DNA of 13,537 bases from Flavobacteriaceae bacterium (GCA_014763515.1 JACXVH010000024.1:1-13537); one strand, 5' to 3'. Shown: positions 1 to 6,816, numbered from the stretch's first letter. Made by a program: numbers and translations. The notes: generated from the letters alone by a model not told the origin.

Positions 1-1847
1 AAGTAATTGATAAATACGATGGAATTATTCGTAAATCTTTTGAAGACTTCGGAATTTCTTTTGATAATTACTCTAGAACTTCTCGTAAAATTCATCACGA
101 TACGGCTTCAGCTTTTTTCAGAAAGCTATACGAAGACGGAAAATTCATTGAAGAAACTACGGAGCAATTATACGACGAAAAAGCGGATCAATTCTTGGCT
201 GATCGTTTTGTAACAGGAACTTGTCCGAAATGTGGAAATGAAGAAGCGTATGGTGATCAATGTGAAAAATGTGGAACATCATTAAATGCTACCGATTTAA
301 TTAATCCAAAATCGACCATTACTGGAACAAAACCTGTTTTAAAAGCAACAAAACACTGGTTTTTACCATTGAATGAATACGATGCTTTCTTAAAAGAATG
401 GATTTTAGAAGGACACAAAAATGATTGGAAAGCAAATGTATACGGTCAAGTTAAATCTTGGGTTGATGCAGGTTTAGAACCAAGAGCCGTTACGCGTGAT
501 TTAGATTGGGGGATTGATGTTCCTGTTGAAGGTGCAGAAGGCAAAAAATTATACGTTTGGTTCGATGCGCCTATTGGATATATTTCTTCTACAAAAGAGT
601 GGGCAGAGCGAGAAGGAAAAGATTGGGAACCATATTGGAAAGACCAAGACACTAAATTGGTGCATTTTATTGGGAAAGATAATATTGTCTTCCACTGTAT
701 CATTTTCCCTGCGATGTTAAAAGCACATGGAGATTATATTTTACCAGATAATGTTCCAGCAAACGAGTTCTTAAATTTAGAAGGAAATAAATTATCGACT
801 TCTAAGAATTGGGCGGTTTGGTTACACGAATATTTAGAAGATTTCCCAGGAAAAGAAGATGCTTTACGTTATGCATTAACAGCAAATGCTCCAGAAACAA
901 AAGATAACGATTTTACTTGGAAAGATTTTCAGGCAAGAAATAATAATGAATTAGCGGCTATTTTCGGGAATTTCATCAATCGTGTTGTTGTTTTAACGAA
1001 TAAATATTACGAGGGGATTATTCCTACTCCAAATGAATTTTCGGAAGTTGACGAACAAACTTTAGCAGAATTAAAAGCGTATCCTGCTGTTATTTCTTCT
1101 TCAATTGAAAGATACAGATTTAGAGAGGCTTTAGGCGAAATGATGAATGTGGCACGTCTAGGAAATAAATATTTAGCCGATGAAGAACCATGGAAAATGG
1201 TAAAAGAAAATCCTGAAAGAGTAAAGACACAAATGTATGTAGCGCTACAAATCGCATCAGCTTTAGCAGTTCTCTCTGAACCATTTTTACCCTTTACTTC
1301 TGAGAAATTAAAACGAATTCTAAATATTTCGAATAATGAATTAGGTTGGAATTCAATTGCGGAAAGAAGTAATTTATTAAAAGCAGGACACCAAATTGGT
1401 CAAGCGGAAATTTTATTCGCACAAGTGGAAGATGCAGAAATTCAAAAACAATTAGACAAATTAGAGGCAAGTAAAAAAGCAAATAAAGCGGCAAGTATGA
1501 GTGCAGAACCACAAAAAGAAACAGCAACATTCGACGATTTTACCAAAATGGATTTACGTGTTGGTACCATTATCGAAGCAGAAAAAATGCCAAAAGCCAA
1601 CAAACTTTTAGTTTTAAAAGTTGATACTGGAATTGATGTTAGAACAATTGTTTCGGGAATTGCCGAACATTTTTCTCCAGAAGAAGTTGTAGGTAAACGC
1701 GTAACGGTATTGGTTAATTTAGCACCAAGAGCGCTTCGTGGTGTGGAAAGCGCAGGAATGATTTTAATGACCAACAACGCTGAAGGGAAATTGGTTTTCG
1801 TTAATCCAGATACAGAAGGCGTTTTGAACGGCGCAACAATTAGTTAA
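1..1847 (+). CDS. metG: Methionyl-tRNA synthetase, 5'-truncated by window edge
   Basis: Charges tRNA-Met with methionine in the cytoplasm, for both initiation and elongation. The first complete codon in frame is at 3 and the frame is open from there, so the gene begins outside the window; 614 residues are visible. Roughly the first 75, including the HIGH signature, are missing. Two CxxC pairs (Cys codons at 222, 231, 261 and 270) form the zinc knuckle of the connective domain. The KMSKS-type loop reads KLSTSK at 789-806, a form I know from Bacteroidota enzymes. The helical anticodon-binding domain follows, then a charged linker and a C-terminal OB-fold tRNA-binding domain (about 1530 to the end, with the FxKMDLRVGxI pattern). 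This fused domain makes it the long, dimer-type MetG. It is convergent with pth, only three bases apart. Confidence 0.97.
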   Translation, partial: VIDKYDGIIRKSFEDFGISFDNYSRTSRKIHHDTASAFFRKLYEDGKFIEETTEQLYDEKADQFLADRFVTGTCPKCGNEEAYGDQCEKCGTSLNATDLINPKSTITGTKPVLKATKHWFLPLNEYDAFLKEWILEGHKNDWKANVYGQVKSWVDAGLEPRAVTRDLDWGIDVPVEGAEGKKLYVWFDAPIGYISSTKEWAEREGKDWEPYWKDQDTKLVHFIGKDNIVFHCIIFPAMLKAHGDYILPDNVPANEFLNLEGNKLSTSKNWAVWLHEYLEDFPGKEDALRYALTANAPETKDNDFTWKDFQARNNNELAAIFGNFINRVVVLTNKYYEGIIPTPNEFSEVDEQTLAELKAYPAVISSSIERYRFREALGEMMNVARLGNKYLADEEPWKMVKENPERVKTQMYVALQIASALAVLSEPFLPFTSEKLKRILNISNNELGWNSIAERSNLLKAGHQIGQAEILFAQVEDAEIQKQLDKLEASKKANKAASMSAEPQKETATFDDFTKMDLRVGTIIEAEKMPKANKLLVLKVDTGIDVRTIVSGIAEHFSPEEVVGKRVTVLVNLAPRALRGVESAGMILMTNNAEGKLVFVNPDTEGVLNGATIS

Positions 1848-1850
1848 TTA

Positions 1851-2462
1851 TTATTTACCATTATAAGTGTTCATAGCATTATTTAAACCTGCTAGAACAA
1901 ACTCTTGAACAGCTTCAGAAGATATTTTTAATCTTTCCTGAAGCTTTTCTTTTTCTTCTTCGCTCCATTCACCTAAAACATAATCTACTTGTTGTCCTTT
2001 TTTAAATGCGTCACTAATTCCAAATCTAAATCTTGGATATTCTGTAGTGTTTAATAAAAGTTGAATATTTTTTAATCCGTTATGACCGCCATCACTTCCT
2101 TTACTTTTAATTCTAATTGTTCCAAAGGCTAAGTTTAAGTCGTCTGTTATTATAAGAATGTTGTCTTTTGCTATATTTTCTTTATCCATCCAATATTTAA
2201 CTGCTTTTCCACTTAAATTCATGTAAGTGTTTGGCTTTAATAAAAAAACAGTTCTTCCTTTAATTCGGTATTCAGCAATATCGCCAAGTTTGACCGTACT
2301 GAATGTTAAATTTTTTTGTTTTGCAATAAAATCTAGTACTTTAAACCCAATGTTGTGACGTGTATTTACATATTCACTTCCAATATTTCCTAAACCAACA
2401 ATTAGATATTTCTTCACAGTATTATTTTCTTTTGTATTAAACAGATTGAAAAACCATTTCAT
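1851..2462 (-). CDS. pth: Peptidyl-tRNA hydrolase
   Basis: Hydrolyses the ester bond of peptidyl-tRNAs that fall off the ribosome, recycling tRNA in the cytoplasm. With the ATG at 2462 the protein has 203 residues. Family landmarks are VGLGNIG with Asn26, the catalytic TRHNIGF His36, the LLKPNTYMNLSG stretch, and the substrate-binding segment GSDGGHNGLKNI. The first ~15 residues (MKWFFNLF...) precede the universal core. A GTG at 2415-2417 would start right at KKYLIVGLGN and give the usual ~188-residue length, so the start is not certain. The gene has its own TACTTTTG promoter four bases before the ATG and follows the rplY terminator, so it is probably transcribed separately from prs-rplY. Confidence 0.96.
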   Translation of the reverse strand: MKWFFNLFNTKENNTVKKYLIVGLGNIGSEYVNTRHNIGFKVLDFIAKQKNLTFSTVKLGDIAEYRIKGRTVFLLKPNTYMNLSGKAVKYWMDKENIAKDNILIITDDLNLAFGTIRIKSKGSDGGHNGLKNIQLLLNTTEYPRFRFGISDAFKKGQQVDYVLGEWSEEEKEKLQERLKISSEAVQEFVLAGLNNAMNTYNGK

Positions 2463-2466
2463 TTGG

Positions 2467-2474
2467 CAAAAGTA
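2467..2474 (-). promoter_or_regulatory. Promoter -7 box for pth
   Basis: On the minus strand TACTTTTG matches the Bacteroidota -7 consensus TAnnTTTG exactly. It ends four bases before the ATG at 2462. No clear -33 TTTG is seen at the expected 17-19 base spacing. If real, transcription starts at or next to the ATG. Confidence 0.5.
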
Positions 2475-2497
2475 ATTCAAAACTTTAGTTTATTCAT

Positions 2498-2524
2498 AAA
2501 AAAAGCACCTCGAAAGGTGCTTTT
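2498..2524 (-). terminator. Rho-independent terminator after rplY
   Basis: A perfect 10-bp stem AAAAGCACCT/AGGTGCTTTT (arms 2501-2510 and 2515-2524). Read on the minus strand it closes a TTCG tetraloop and is followed by seven T residues. It lies 19 bases beyond the rplY stop and separates rplY from pth. A shorter T run on the other side makes it mainly a minus-strand terminator. Confidence 0.9.
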
Positions 2525-2543
2525 AGTATAGGATTTAAAAAAA

Positions 2544-3152
2544 TTATTTTTTCTTTCCTTTTGCAGATTTTTCTGCTTTTGCAGCTTCTTGAGCAGCTTT
2601 CATAGCAGCACGAGAAATCTTCACTTGACAAACTACAGTGTTGTCTGGGTGCATAATTTTAAAGTTATCTGCAACAATTTTAGTTACATATAAACGATTA
2701 CCCATTTCAAGAGGGGTAATATCTGCCTCTACAAAGTCAGGTAAGTTTTTAGGTAAAGCTTTAACTTTTAAACGACGTTGGTTTAAACGTAAAGTACCAC
2801 CAGACATAACTCCTGGAGATTTACCAATAACTTTTACTGGAACTTCCATGATGATTTCTTTATTTTCATCTAATTGGAAGAAATCGATGTGTAAAATTTT
2901 GTCAGAAACTGGATCGAATTGAATATCTTGTAAGATACAATCGATAGCTTTTCCACCTTCTAATTCAACTACAACAGTATGCGCATTTGGAGTATAAACT
3001 AAACCTTTAAATGCTCTTTCATCTGCTGAAAAATGTACTGGTTGCTCTCCTCCGTAAATAACGCAAGGAACGAATCCAGCATCGCGTACCGCTTTAGTCG
3101 CCTTTTTGCCTACGCTTTCTCTTTTTTGTCCTTTGATAGTAATTGACTTCAT
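2544..3152 (-). CDS. rplY: 50S ribosomal protein L25, long (TL5/CTC) form
   Basis: Binds 5S rRNA in the large ribosomal subunit. The protein has 202 residues. The N-terminal ~95 residues are the L25 beta-barrel, starting MKSITIKGQKRESVGKKATKAVR and carrying the VPCVIYGG segment. A second domain typical of the general-stress CTC/TL5 form follows (about 100-185, with the PGVMSGG and VEADITPLEMGNRLYV stretches). The tail is a basic Ala/Lys-rich extension ending GKKK. It starts with ATG 25 bases after the prs stop and no promoter is visible in that gap, so it is likely cotranscribed with prs. A strong terminator follows. Confidence 0.97.
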   Translation of the reverse strand: MKSITIKGQKRESVGKKATKAVRDAGFVPCVIYGGEQPVHFSADERAFKGLVYTPNAHTVVVELEGGKAIDCILQDIQFDPVSDKILHIDFFQLDENKEIIMEVPVKVIGKSPGVMSGGTLRLNQRRLKVKALPKNLPDFVEADITPLEMGNRLYVTKIVADNFKIMHPDNTVVCQVKISRAAMKAAQEAAKAEKSAKGKKK

Positions 3153-3177
3153 TATATAAAATTAAATATTTAATATT

Positions 3178-4119
3178 TTACATTAAAAATTTACCACTAA
3201 TAGAATTGTTGTTTTGTACCATATGCATTACTTCTGCAAATAAATCGGCACATGAAACAACTTTAATTTTGCTAGATTCTTTCTTTAAAGGAATAGAATC
3301 GGTAACAATTAATTCTAAAAGTTGTGAATTTTCAATTTTCTCGTACGCTTCACCAGATAAAATAGGGTGTGTACATATTGCTCTCACACTTAGAGCGCCT
3401 CTTTCCATCATTACATCGGCAGCTTTTGCTAATGTTCCTCCTGTATCAATCATATCGTCAACTAAGATAACATTTCTACCTTTTACATCTCCAATTAGCT
3501 CCATAGTGTCTATTACATTCGCTTTTTTGCGTTGTTTGTAACAAACTACTACATCAGATTCTAGGAATTTAGAATAAGCATAAGCTCTTTTTGATCCTCC
3601 CATGTCTGGTGAAGCAATTGTTAAGCTGTCTAAATTCAAACTTTTTACATATGGCAAAAAGATTGTAGAAGCAAATAAATGGTCTACTGGTTTTTCAAAG
3701 AAACCTTGAATTTGATCTGCATGTAAGTCCATGGTCATAATTCGTGTTGCACCTGCAGCTTCTAATAATTTAGCAACCAATTTTGCTCCAATTGGAACTC
3801 TTGGTTTGTCTTTTCTGTCTTGTCTTGCCCAACCAAAATAAGGAATAACAGCAGTAATATGCCTTGCTGATGCTCTTTTTGCAGCATCAATCATTAGCAA
3901 CAACTCCATTAAGTTATCCGAACTTGGAAAAGTAGAACATACTAAAAAGACGCGTAAACCTCTAATTGATTCTTCAAATGAAGGTTGAAACTCTCCGTCA
4001 CTATATTTTGAGAACGTTACTTTACCTAGCGGTACTCCGTAGCTTTGTGCTATCTTTTCAGCTAGATACACACTTTGAGAACACGCAAAAATTTTTGCTT
4101 CTGGCTCTTTGTATGACAT
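3178..4119 (-). CDS. prs: Ribose-phosphate pyrophosphokinase (PRPP synthetase)
   Basis: Makes 5-phosphoribosyl-1-pyrophosphate from ribose 5-phosphate and ATP, feeding purine, pyrimidine, NAD, His and Trp synthesis. The 313 residues match the usual length of class I enzymes. Landmarks in order: KYSDGEFQPSFEESIRG, the ATP-binding PYFGWARQDRKDKPR, the metal-site MDLHADQIQGFF, the catalytic flexible loop KQRKKAN, and the PRPP-binding loop VDDMIDTGGT. The start ATG follows a 46-base stretch with no G on the transcribed strand. The TAAATTTG promoter is 53 bases upstream. The gene diverges from tRNA-Leu and leads into rplY. Confidence 0.98.
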   Translation of the reverse strand: MSYKEPEAKIFACSQSVYLAEKIAQSYGVPLGKVTFSKYSDGEFQPSFEESIRGLRVFLVCSTFPSSDNLMELLLMIDAAKRASARHITAVIPYFGWARQDRKDKPRVPIGAKLVAKLLEAAGATRIMTMDLHADQIQGFFEKPVDHLFASTIFLPYVKSLNLDSLTIASPDMGGSKRAYAYSKFLESDVVVCYKQRKKANVIDTMELIGDVKGRNVILVDDMIDTGGTLAKAADVMMERGALSVRAICTHPILSGEAYEKIENSQLLELIVTDSIPLKKESSKIKVVSCADLFAEVMHMVQNNNSISGKFLM

Positions 4120-4172
4120 TTTAATTTGTTGTTTGGTAGTTAGTTAGTGTTGTGTTGTTGTAAATCAGGGTG

Positions 4173-4180
4173 CAAATTTA
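4173..4180 (-). promoter_or_regulatory. Promoter -7 box for prs
   Basis: Minus-strand TAAATTTG is an exact TAnnTTTG match. A TTTC sits about 18 bases upstream as a weak -33 box. The predicted start near 4169 gives a leader of about 50 nt that is almost free of G. Confidence 0.6.
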
Positions 4181-4224
4181 GAAATAAATTTTTACTCTGA
4201 AAGTAATTTTTAAAGTATTTTGGT

Positions 4225-4253
4225 TTTGATTTTAGAAAATTTCAATACATTTG
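4225..4253 (+). promoter_or_regulatory. Promoter of tRNA-Leu
   Basis: A full Bacteroidota promoter: -33 TTTG at 4225-4228, a 17-base spacer, then TACATTTG at 4246-4253. The tRNA begins 14 bases after the last G of the -7 box, the same distance as for the second tRNA in this window. Confidence 0.8.
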
Positions 4254-4266
4254 CACTCACATTTAA

Positions 4267-4346
4267 GCCGCGATGGCGGAATTGGTAGACGCGCACGACT
4301 CAAACTCGTGTTCTACGGAGTGTGGGTTCGATTCCCACTCGCGGTA
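4267..4346 (+). tRNA. tRNA-Leu, anticodon CAA
   Basis: Folds as a cloverleaf. The acceptor GCCGCGA pairs with TCGCGGT (G-U at the first pair), with discriminator A. The D arm contains GGTAGACGCG. The anticodon stem CACGA/TCGTG carries loop CTCAAAC, giving anticodon CAA for codon UUG. An 11-base variable arm is present. The T arm is GTGGG-TTCGATT-CCCAC. The next bases are CTA, so CCA is not encoded and must be added after transcription. A hairpin terminator follows at once, so it is a single-gene unit. Confidence 0.95.
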
Positions 4347-4349
4347 CTA

Positions 4350-4377
4350 AGCTCTAACGAAAGTTGGGGCTTTTTTT
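4350..4377 (+). terminator. Terminator after tRNA-Leu
   Basis: Nine-pair stem AGCTCTAAC/GTTGGGGCT (two G-U pairs) around a GAAA tetraloop, followed by seven T residues. Its T run overlaps the stop codon of the convergent permease gene. Confidence 0.85.
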
Positions 4378-5575
4378 ATTCAATAAGTTTTTTAGTGATG
4401 CTTTTACTTGCTGTTAGTGAAGCTAAATAGCCCAGTATTGTTATTGTTAATGCAACAATTAGTAAGTTTTTAAGTTCAAATTTAATAGGATAAGGTAGTG
4501 TAGGAGTTATCATTATTAAATTTAGTTTTTGCTGAAGTGCTACAAGAATAATTCCTAAAATAATTCCGATTACACTTCCAAAAAGAGTTAGCAGTAATCC
4601 TTGAGCTAAAAATATTTTTCTAATTTCTTTAATACCTAAACCTAAATTGTTTAATGTTTTTAAGTTTGATTTCTTTTCTATTATCATCATAATTAAAGCG
4701 CCAATTAAATTGAAAAGTGCAATAATGATAACTAATGTAAAAATTAAATAAACAGCAATATTCTCGGTATTCAGCATTTTATAAAGTGAATCGTTTATTT
4801 GTATTCTGTTTTTTATTTCTACGTTGTTCTGAAATATAGTTTGTAGTTGGCTTCTAAATTTATCTTCATCACTATTTGGTTTCAACTTAAATTCAATACC
4901 AGTAACTTGATTAGGTTTAAATTGGACCAATTGTTTTGCTAATTCTAAATTGCAAAAAATGTATTTAGCATCTAAATCTTCGCTCACATTATAAATACCA
5001 ACAGTATTTAAAGGAGCAGTTAAAAAAGCATCTTCTTCGTTTTCAATTAGTCCTTTTCCTGCTTTTGGAGAATATACTTTTAAACTATTGGTATAATCGA
5101 AAAGTCCTAAGCCTAACTTTCTGCTAATTTCTGAGCCTACTACCACTTCATTTGAATTTGGGTGAAGCCAATTTCCAACATATAAATGATCTTCTATATC
5201 AGTAACATTATTGTATTTTTCGTCTACACCTTTAATATAGCCAACTAATTCTTTATCATTGTAAAAAAACAATACGCGTTCTTCTATAATTTTAGAGTAA
5301 CTTTCTAGAGAATTAATTTTGTTAAGTTGATTAAGTTGTTCTTTTGAAATGAAGATAGATTTTCCTGTTTTAGGAGTAATAACGAAATCGGGATCGATTG
5401 CATTTGTAAAGCTTAAGCTGAAATCGCGTAAACCACTAAAAACAGATAATACAACAAAGAGAGCCATTGTTCCAGCAACTACTCCTAATGAAGCTATCAT
5501 GGTAATAATATTGATAGCTGAATTTTTACTAAAACTTATAGCGTAACGCTTAGCTATGTAAAGCGAAAAATTCAA
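4376..5575 (-). CDS. LolC/LolE-type ABC transporter permease (FtsX/MacB fold)
   Basis: Inner-membrane permease of the lipoprotein-release class; in the known family it works with a LolD-type ATPase to extract lipoproteins for outer-membrane delivery. The 399 residues show an N-terminal transmembrane helix (about 21-46), a large periplasmic MacB-like domain (about 47-270), then three helices (about 273-298, 324-348 and 370-390), the classic four-helix layout. The opening FSLYIAKRY and SVFSGLRDF segments fit the family. The start is TTG at 5573-5575, two bases after the rbfA stop. In-frame stops just upstream leave no ATG option, so translation is probably coupled to rbfA. No ATPase gene lies in the window. 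LolC versus LolE cannot be decided; other FtsX-family roles remain possible. Confidence 0.88.
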   Translation of the reverse strand: MNFSLYIAKRYAISFSKNSAINIITMIASLGVVAGTMALFVVLSVFSGLRDFSLSFTNAIDPDFVITPKTGKSIFISKEQLNQLNKINSLESYSKIIEERVLFFYNDKELVGYIKGVDEKYNNVTDIEDHLYVGNWLHPNSNEVVVGSEISRKLGLGLFDYTNSLKVYSPKAGKGLIENEEDAFLTAPLNTVGIYNVSEDLDAKYIFCNLELAKQLVQFKPNQVTGIEFKLKPNSDEDKFRSQLQTIFQNNVEIKNRIQINDSLYKMLNTENIAVYLIFTLVIIIALFNLIGALIMMIIEKKSNLKTLNNLGLGIKEIRKIFLAQGLLLTLFGSVIGIILGIILVALQQKLNLIMITPTLPYPIKFELKNLLIVALTITILGYLASLTASKSITKKLIE

Positions 5576-5577
5576 AC

Positions 5578-5970
5578 TTAAGACTTTTTACGTTTGTATA
5601 ATAGGTCTGGATTTTGAACTGGATTTTCTTTTCCAGATAGTGCGTTGTCAATTTTTTCAATGTAATCTAAACTATCATCAATGTAAAAAATTAAATCAGG
5701 AACTTTTCTAAGTTGATTTTTTACTCGTTGAGCTAAATCATGTTTGATTAAAGGAGCGTTTTCTTTGATTGCTGATAAAATTTCTTTTCCTTTTTCAGAC
5801 GGAAATACACTTAAATATATTTTAGCAATTGATAAATCTGAAGTAACATTTACTTTTGAAACAGAGATGATTAGGTTCGTAATTCCATTTTTACGAATTT
5901 CTCCCTGTAAAATATCTACAAGATCACTTTGTAGTAATTGACCAATTTTCTTTTGTCTATTTGTTTCCAT
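5578..5970 (-). CDS. rbfA: 30S ribosome-binding factor A
   Basis: Binds the maturing 30S subunit and helps complete 16S rRNA processing, notably in the cold. The start is the ATG at 5970 (METNRQKKIGQLLQ), giving 130 residues, normal for the family. The sequence shows the single KH-like fold pattern: LVDILQGEIR, the SVSKVNVTSDLSIAKIYLSVF strand-helix region, and LRKVPDLIFYIDDSLDY near the end. The permease gene follows after two bases, so the two form an operon. A TATTTTTG box lies four bases before the ATG. Confidence 0.96.
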   Translation of the reverse strand: METNRQKKIGQLLQSDLVDILQGEIRKNGITNLIISVSKVNVTSDLSIAKIYLSVFPSEKGKEILSAIKENAPLIKHDLAQRVKNQLRKVPDLIFYIDDSLDYIEKIDNALSGKENPVQNPDLLYKRKKS

Positions 5971-5974
5971 TTTG

Positions 5975-5982
5975 CAAAAATA
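5975..5982 (-). promoter_or_regulatory. Promoter -7 box for rbfA-permease operon
   Basis: Minus-strand TATTTTTG is an exact TAnnTTTG match, followed by CAAA and the ATG. This implies a leader of zero to two bases. No convincing -33 box is seen. Confidence 0.55.
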
Positions 5983-6025
5983 CAAATAAACTAAATAGTA
6001 TTGCTTAATTTTATGATGCTAAAGA

Positions 6026-6055
6026 TTGTTTATTTTTTTAGTACTCCTAACTTTG
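6026..6055 (+). promoter_or_regulatory. Promoter of methylmalonyl-CoA epimerase gene
   Basis: TTG at 6026-6028, a 19-base spacer and TAACTTTG at 6048-6055, an exact -7 match. The predicted leader is about 30 nt. Confidence 0.65.
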
Positions 6056-6089
6056 TTGTCGAAATTTATCAGATTAAATTATTAAGAAT

Positions 6090-6491
6090 ATGAATAAGAT
6101 AGAACATATTGGAATTGCAGTTAAGAGTTTAGAAGAATCAAATCTTTTGTTTGAAAAGTTGTTTGGAGCTCCTGCATATAAACAAGAAGAAGTTGAGAGT
6201 GAAGGGGTAAAGACTTCATTTTTTATGAATGGTCCTAACAAGATTGAATTATTAGAAGCAACAAGAGAAGATAGTCCAATTGCTAAATTTATAGATAAAA
6301 AGGGTGAAGGGATTCATCATATTGCTTTCGATGTAGATGATATAGTTTCAGAAATGGAGCGCTTAAAAAAAGAAGGTTTTGTGTTGTTAAACGAAGTTCC
6401 AAAGTCTGGTGCTGACAATAAATTGGTTGCGTTCTTACACCCTAAGACTACTAATGGTGTGCTAATTGAACTTTGTCAAGAAAAAAGATAA
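6090..6491 (+). CDS. mce: Methylmalonyl-CoA epimerase (VOC fold)
   Basis: Interconverts the (R) and (S) forms of methylmalonyl-CoA, linking propionyl-CoA carboxylation to the B12-dependent mutase and succinyl-CoA. It has 133 residues, the usual size. Two VOC beta-alpha-beta modules are visible. Metal-ligand candidates by family pattern are His6 (IEHIGIAV), Glu53 (KIELLE), His77 (GIHHIAFDVDD) and Glu127 (VLIELCQ). The SGADNKLVAFLHPKTTNGVLIEL ending is typical. It has its own promoter and stands alone, divergent from rbfA. The tRNA downstream also has its own promoter. Neither mutase nor carboxylase genes are in the window. Confidence 0.95.
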   Translation: MNKIEHIGIAVKSLEESNLLFEKLFGAPAYKQEEVESEGVKTSFFMNGPNKIELLEATREDSPIAKFIDKKGEGIHHIAFDVDDIVSEMERLKKEGFVLLNEVPKSGADNKLVAFLHPKTTNGVLIELCQEKR

Positions 6492-6495
6492 AAAA

Positions 6496-6527
6496 TTTTG
6501 TCTAACAAAAAAATAGTAGTAATATTG
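6496..6527 (+). promoter_or_regulatory. Promoter of tRNA(CAT)
   Basis: TTTTG at 6496-6500, a 19-base spacer and TAATATTG at 6520-6527 (one mismatch to TAnnTTTG). The tRNA begins 14 bases after the last G, matching the tRNA-Leu arrangement. Confidence 0.65.
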
Positions 6528-6540
6528 CAACCTCAAAACT

Positions 6541-6614
6541 GGTCCTATAGCTCAGTTGGTTAGAGCACCTGACTCATAATCAGGTGGTCCCTGGTTCGAG
6601 CCCAGGTGGGACCA
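6541..6614 (+). tRNA. tRNA with CAT anticodon, probably tRNA-Ile2
   Basis: A clear 74-base cloverleaf: acceptor GGTCCTA with TGGGACC, discriminator A, D arm GCTCAGTTGGTTAGAGC, anticodon stem CCTGA/TCAGG with loop CTCATAA, and T arm CCTGG-TTCGAGC-CCAGG. CCA is not encoded. A CAT anticodon can mean elongator Met or Ile2, where C34 is changed to lysidine by TilS. The acceptor carries C4-G69 and C5-G68, pairs known as TilS positive determinants in E. coli tRNA-Ile2 and absent from E. coli elongator Met. I therefore lean to Ile2, without certainty. It is not initiator-like, because its anticodon stem lacks the three G-C pairs next to the loop. Confidence 0.93.
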
Positions 6615-6620
6615 CAACCG

Positions 6621-6642
6621 TGCCCGAAAGGGCATTTTTTTT
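6621..6642 (+). terminator. Terminator after tRNA(CAT)
   Basis: Stem TGCCC/GGGCA (6621-6625 and 6630-6634) closed by a GAAA tetraloop and followed by eight T residues. Confidence 0.88.
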
Positions 6643-6752
6643 AGTGCGAAAGTTAAATTTTATATTTTTTTAAGTTTTTTTTTTCTAAAAATATTGATTA
6701 ATATAAAAATATTTATATTTTCGTAACCAGAAAGAATTGCGGAAGACGTTAA

Positions 6753-6782
6753 AATGTTAAAAAAACATTAACAAACTGTTAA
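6753..6782 (+). promoter_or_regulatory. Candidate operator with three TGTTAA half-sites
   Basis: TGTTAA occurs at 6755-6760, its reverse complement TTAACA at 6768-6773, and TGTTAA again at 6777-6782. The last two form a perfect dyad with a 3-base spacer (TTAACA-AAC-TGTTAA). The first two also form an inverted pair (AATGTT/AACATT). The block lies 27 bases upstream of the -7 box of the small secreted protein gene, so a regulator bound here would touch its -33 region. The surrounding stretch 6643-6752 is very AT-rich and holds no gene. Confidence 0.35.
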
Positions 6783-6808
6783 AGCGATTAAGCATTAATT
6801 AAAATTAA

Positions 6809-6816
6809 TATTTTTG
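6809..6816 (+). promoter_or_regulatory. Promoter -7 box for small secreted protein
   Basis: TATTTTTG matches TAnnTTTG and ends six bases before the ATG at 6823, implying a leader of only about 2-3 nt. No clear -33 box is seen. Confidence 0.5.

Noticed and set aside
789..806. KLSTSK in place of KMSKS in metG, possible active-site defect
   Set aside because: This form fits what I know of functional Bacteroidota MetG and the rest of the protein is well conserved.
1442..1777. 111-codon open frame antisense to the 3' part of metG
   Set aside because: It mirrors the conserved tRNA-binding domain of metG; the composition is that of a reverse-strand shadow and no promoter or family match is seen.
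3143..3541. 132-codon open frame antisense to prs
   Set aside because: prs is unmistakable in this stretch; the antisense frame gives low-complexity hydrophobic sequence without motifs.
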